From Pyronema omphalodes (lineage: Eukaryota > Ascomycota > Pezizomycetes > Pezizales > Pyronemataceae), in assembly GCA_024516155.1 (NCBI GenBank), contig JAJJXM010000056.1:372001-436000 (forward strand): a stretch of 64,000 bases of DNA, in the 5' to 3' direction. The notes below the pieces were generated by a model. The model saw only the letters and a program-made list of their open reading frames with translations, was not told the DNA's origin and did no database searches. Every line of letters begins with the position of its first letter. Within the stretch, counting starts at the first letter, position 1. Below, one piece after another: positions 59,152 to 64,000 of this stretch. A program made the translations under genes and the position numbers.

Positions 59152-61159
59152 ATGATGGAGTTGGGAGTCCAAACCCCCGTTCTAGCACAACAATTGGTAT
59201 TTCAAAGCCAGAGATCCGTTTGGCCTATCTTTCCTACCACTGATGTCTCTTTAATTCCACGAGAGGTTTTGTATTTCCTTATCAATAACAAAGCCTTTAC
59301 CATATTCGGTATCCTGTTTGTTTACAACTTCATTCGCAGTGTTTATCGCCTTTACTTTCACCCTCTTTCAAAGTTTCCGGGACCAAAGATTGCAGCAATT
59401 TCTGATGTATGTACCTCATATCTTAGGTGCTCTGGTAGGCCGATGTTTAACGAACAAATTGCAGATCTGGTTTGGCTACGTGCATATTACTGGACAATCT
59501 ATATGGATCATGAAAGCACTCCACGAGAAATATGGCTAGTACCCCACGGAAAAAGAACTTTTATCCTTGATATTCGCTAATGTTCTCGGTATAGGCCCTG
59601 TTGTCCGCATTGCACCCAATGACTTGTCTTTTTCCACTCCCACAAGTTTCCGTGATATCTACAAATCAAAAGTTACCTTTCCTAAGACCGAATTCTTTGA
59701 TGCCATTGACAATGGCTTCAAGGAGGCGGGAGTCGGTACAGAACGTGATGTCGAAAAGCATCACCGTAAACGCAAATTCTTGGCCCCGGCGTTTACCCCC
59801 GCAGCAACGAAAATGTACGAGCCTTTAGTTTCATCTCATCTTAATACCTTTCTTAAAGAAATCGGAGAGCGTGGAAAGTCACCTAAGGGTGTCAACTTCG
59901 TCGAGTGGTACCAGTTCCTGACATTCGATACCGCTGGAGACTTGGCATTTGGCGAATCTTTCAAAGCATTGAGTGTAGGCGAACAACATCGTTGGATGAG
60001 TCTCGTAACCGAAAATCTTGGTATACAACCCTATTCATACCCCTTCTGCATCAATACATCGACTTATAACACATAAGACGTCGCCGCCTACTATGAAGCC
60101 GCCCGTCGCTTTCCCGTATTCTTAGCCATCTTGGAAAAATTCATCCCACGTAGAATCATAGAAGCACAAAAATGGCACGTTGATTGGAGTAAGAAACAAA
60201 CCTATCGGTACGTAGCGAATATCACATGTTTCATTCATATCCATCATAGCTAACCAGTCACAATCCTAGCCGCATTATAAGCCCATCTCACCGCGGGGAT
60301 ATGCTCGGCTTCATGGTTGACTCCGAGGGAAGAACCAGTATCTCTCACGATGAGCTAACATCTCATGCCTCTCAGCTAATGTACCCCTCGATTCTGTTTC
60401 CACTCCGGTTATGCGTTGTACTTTTACTGACGTCTCCTCAAATAGCCTTGGTGGCGCGGAAACAATGACAGCAATGCTTGTCGGTACCACCTATTTCCTC
60501 GCCAAAACCCCCCGAGTACAGAGATTACTTCAAAAAGAAATCCGCGGAGCATTTGAAAGCATTAATGATATCACCGCTGCAAAACTTAGTACAATGAATT
60601 ACTTGAATGCCGTTATTCATGAGGGATTAAGGTCTTTCCCACCAGGACCAACTGGGTCACCCAGATATTCTCCAGGTGCAATTGTTGATGGGCACTTCAT
60701 TCCAAAGGGTGTAAGTTTCACATACCAAAGTGATAAAGCTAGTGACGTTGCAGATGACTTCTCGTTGACATTTGTGTTGGCTATTGGATGTTGGTCTGTA
60801 AATAGTAATCGTGGCTGATGGAAGTGTCATTACAGACAAATGTATCCACCCACCCATGGACCGTAACCCATAGCGAAGAGTATTGGGACAACCCAGACGA
60901 TTTTCGCCCCGAGAGATGGCTCGAGGAAGGAAACAAGGATGTGAAGGAAGCGAGTGCACCTTTTGGGCTAGGAACCAGACAATGCTTGGGGCAAAATATT
61001 GCGTGGATGGAAATGAGACTCTACTTAGCAAAGATGATGTGGTTGTATAACCTAGAGCTGGTTGATAAGGAGAAGGACTGGGTCAGGGATTGCAAGACCT
61101 ATTTCATGTGGATGAAGGCACCATTGATGATCAAAGTTCAAAGGAGGGAAGGGTTCTAG
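59152..61159 (+). CDS. Cytochrome P450, isotrichodermin C-15 hydroxylase-like
   Basis: Seven exons, 59152-59406, 59465-59534, 59595-60020, 60078-60207, 60270-60380, 60446-60710 and 60836-61159, encode 526 residues. An N-terminal membrane anchor (FTIFGILFVYNFI) leads to the hinge FHPLSKFPGPK. Then come the I-helix GGAET (334-337), E390-G-L-R393 (ExxR), PERW (444-447) and the heme loop FGLGTRQCLG with thiolate Cys469. The sequence style (HPWTVTHSEEYWDNP) matches fungal P450s annotated as isotrichodermin C-15 hydroxylase. It would be an ER-bound monooxygenase, plausibly oxidising the neighbouring synthase's terpene; that pairing is inference. The second intron has a GC donor (GCTAGT) with CTAAT branch and TAG acceptor. 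All catalytic motifs are intact. Confidence 0.88.
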
Positions 61160-64000
61160 GTCCTAGTATATCAACGAGCTGAGGATGAAGGATGAAAAGA
61201 GTTAAGGACAGAGAAGACTCGGAGGCAATGGGGTTAACGCATTGGTGCGTATTGAAACGCATATGCAGTTCAGATCACAATTTCGCTTAGCAAATTTTAG
61301 TTTAAGGTTATCTATTCGATTCAGGGTTATTATTCTCGAATAATTGCTGGCAAAAAGCACGTGATCACCATGTCCCACTTTGAAAGACTCGCCTCTGAGA
61401 CCAGACAAAACATGCACCCGATCACAAAAGCCCTGGGACTCAAAAGGACAAAAGAAAAGGCCCCGAGACATGGTAAAACTTCCCACCGGTTACTAATACG
61501 TGTTTAATGCTGGGCAAGCGGTAAGCCAACATAAACCTGTTTTTCTGTTCAACTTTGCATGTTCGTTGGGTTGTAGCTCATACTTATCAAAGATTCAAAA
61601 AAGAAGAAAAAAAATTGAAAATTTCGTTGAATGGTTCATAGGATTGTAGTTTATTACATGGAGGAGGAAGAAATCTACTTTCCGCAGTAAAACGTGAGAA
61701 GAAGGGCATGTAAACCATGGATACACCGACATTGTGAAAAAGACACTTCCTCAACCGGTATGTCGCTTGCACTGTATTCTGAGCTCAATACGTGAGATTT
61801 CTAGCTTACTCGCTGGATGCTATATCCTACCATGTATGTCCTTTAACCAAGCTTTGATTGGCAAGACTGCATGCACCCCTAACCTCGAAGTGTAAAACTG
61901 GCTACCGGGGAATCTGAGCGGTGTACTAGAAAGCATATGGCCAACTTAGCGAGCGTCGGACCTTTTGCAAGCTCTTACCGAGCACTTGGGATACCGGACA
62001 TGTAAGCGTTGGAATTTATTCGATGTAGAGCTCTCGGTCGTAAGGTATATTTTGTTTCATAAGAGGTGTAAATTACTCTTTTTGAGAAGTGCATTTAACA
62101 AATCTTGCCGATGTGCAAAAGCCTTTTTTACTGCTTCAACCGCAAAACCAGTGAAACGGATTACCTTTTCCGCCAAACCCTAGGAGAATGAACGGCCAAC
62201 GCCGCGAGTATCAACTGCACGATCATTTTCTGTATAAAGGTCTACTTAAGAGTAGGCTAGAAACTCAGCACAAGACGCTGGTTCCTCCATAACTAACTAT
62301 AATCTTTAGGGGTTTAGGACTGCTCTTTCTTTGCCTGTCAATGCCATTTCTTGCTGCGCTGCTTTTGAAAAGACCTTTGCACAGGAAGTGACCGTGCTAC
62401 AACATACAGGTACTACTTATTGTGGGTGTAAATGCATACAACTTCCATTGGCACAGTCTGATCTGCATATCTCGCGTAAGAAAGGAGGATTTTATCGGGC
62501 TAACCACACATATCTGTCTCAGCCAACCACAACCCTTGTCATGCCATGCACACATAATGATGCACCGCACTGATCATGGAAGCATCGATTTGTGGCTGTA
62601 ACACGGCAGATAGCACATCGGCAGTATTCCTTCTGTGCTCTAACCGTTTATTGCCTCGTAGAAATCGGTACTTGGTGTATATATCGGCAATATAACATCG
62701 TCATTCACCACGCTAATGCTACGGCGCTGAAAATCTTCACCGTATCAGCCTATGAGAAGTGGAGAACTTGAATGATTCAAAGGACGGAAGAAGGAGGGAG
62801 GGCGGTAGTAGGATACGTAGGCGATTACTGAAGAGGCACCTTGTAAGCGAAACGATTGCGTGGAAGCCATAACCTTCAAGAGGACATGGCTTTGACCTGA
62901 GCCACAAATCCGGATAAAACGTTTACATGAAGCTGAAAAAAACAGCCTATACTTTTGCACGAAGCCCTAAGGGTGATGTTCCAAGACGCAAATGGATCAA
63001 CATTCTGGGTTCCACTGAACCCCTTACTTTGAGGCGGTAGGAATGCTGAGATTTTGGGCGTGCAATTACTACCACTTACTTGCAGATCTTCGAGTACTCT
63101 GGACCAAATTGCCGGTACTCGTTTATGATTCTTGGTTGTCGGGAGGTTAGATACGCCAAGCACTGCCCTAAGCCCCAAAAATGTCGTACATTTGCTTTTT
63201 GGCGTATTCGGAAACCAGGGCTTGGGGACATTTTCATCCGAAGTCGCGCCATCTAGATGTGGAGACAATAGAATTCACTTACCGCTAATCAAGGAAGAAT
63301 ACACTGCAAGTATTATCCAACTGACAAATTTGTTGTTGATATCGGACACATAGATGACGATGAATAGTGTGCCACTAGATAATAACCGCCATTGGCCAGG
63401 GTGATAGGTCATGATGTTGGACCACAGCGCCGCGTGAGAATCAATCCTTGCAACATGCAAAAGCACTGGTTGACGATGGGGCGGTGATATGCAGCGTTAT
63501 TTTCACTGTTGGTTCAGAGTGCATTCAAGTAAGGTCGTCCACAGAGTTGGGCTGGCGTGGCTTAGGGGTATTTTTGTGGAAGTGCTGAGATATGGATAAG
63601 CTGGACTGCAGCCTGGTATGTCACTGGCTTGGGGTATGGCTTTCCTGAGACGGTCACGTGATATATAAGGCTATGTATGATCGAGTGATTACCATGGGTC
63701 GCTTCATCTCAAAATCTTTGTTCACGACTTTCACATAAACTTTCGCTGATTATTTCCACAGTAAAATCGACTATAAATATCTGTCTATCATACAGGGTAG
63801 ATTAGGCCTTGTATGCTATGAAAATATCAGAGCGACCGGTCTTCTTCGATAGCATGTATGATTACTCGCTCGTTGCCTTTACATTCCATATTTGAATGAA
63901 GTATTGTTTAGATTGCTATACACTTTTTTGGATTCTTAAATATATGGGAAAGCATGAAGTATGTTTAATAGCCATTGAAGATGGTCATGTTTTTACCATT
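61160..64000. other. Spacer to window end, no supported gene
   Basis: AT-rich with short frames only. A promoter-like motif pair sits near 63655. Some minus-strand frames (for example around 62876-63268) are open but show no family resemblance or splice structure I could confirm. Confidence 0.35.
63655..63670 (+). promoter_or_regulatory. E-box plus TATA-like promoter motif
   Basis: CACGTG is followed at once by ATATATAAGG and then a C/T/A-mixed leader-like stretch. It may drive a gene beyond the window end; no coding start could be linked to it. Confidence 0.3.

Overview
The window looks like nuclear DNA of a filamentous ascomycete. Protein genes carry many short (45-100 bp) GT-AG introns with CTRAY-like branch points. 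The families are fungal: an AmdX/Adr1-type zinc-finger regulator, Ste50, Elg1, Mvp1, a Tri5-family terpene synthase and a fungal P450. A Leotiomycetes (Helotiales) origin is my impression only. Exon joins below were worked out by hand and checked for reading frame; every multi-exon model sums to a multiple of three.

Layout. 1-3.3 kb: repeat-rich DNA and, on the minus strand, the 5' half of a delta-COP gene without its C-terminal domain. 3.7 kb: tRNA-Ser(AGA). 5.45-7.37 kb: a seven-exon MFS sugar transporter. 7.4-18.1 kb: long gene-poor stretch, CT- and C-run-rich in the last 2 kb before a C2H2 regulator (18.1-21.9 kb). 22-25 kb: minisatellites and a second tRNA-Ser. 25.5-28.0 kb: MVP1 sorting nexin (minus), followed after its stop by a 183-codon open frame in the same phase. 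28-32.3 kb: microsatellites and a 366-bp MITE with TA target duplication. 32.4-33.9 kb: STE50 (minus), preceded by 1,338 bases without any ATG on its strand. 36.9-41.0 kb: ELG1. 41.4-42.9 kb: BTB protein, with a third tRNA-Ser 58 bases past its stop. 44.2 kb: small orphan protein with a Cys/His cluster. 46.9-52.0 kb: a segment bordered by two inverted retroelement-like 3' ends, holding a polypurine tract and a two-exon orphan gene. 52.2-53.3 kb: Tri5-family terpene synthase (minus). 53.3-59.1 kb: no convincing intact gene. 59.2-61.2 kb: cytochrome P450. 61.2-64 kb: nothing convincing.

How the genes relate. Most are unlinked housekeeping or signalling genes: vesicle coat and endosomal sorting (delta-COP, Mvp1), MAPK adaptor (Ste50), PCNA unloading (Elg1), carbon or nitrogen regulation and sugar uptake (AmdX-like, MFS). 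The right end is accessory in character: a terpene synthase and a P450 about 6 kb apart, with retroelement debris on one side, resemble a minimal or decayed terpenoid gene cluster. No wholly new system is evident. The strongest points for a second look are the truncated delta-COP, the AUG-free STE50 leader, the covarying tRNA-Ser isodecoders, the MVP1 downstream frame, the MITE, and the terpene synthase/P450 pair.
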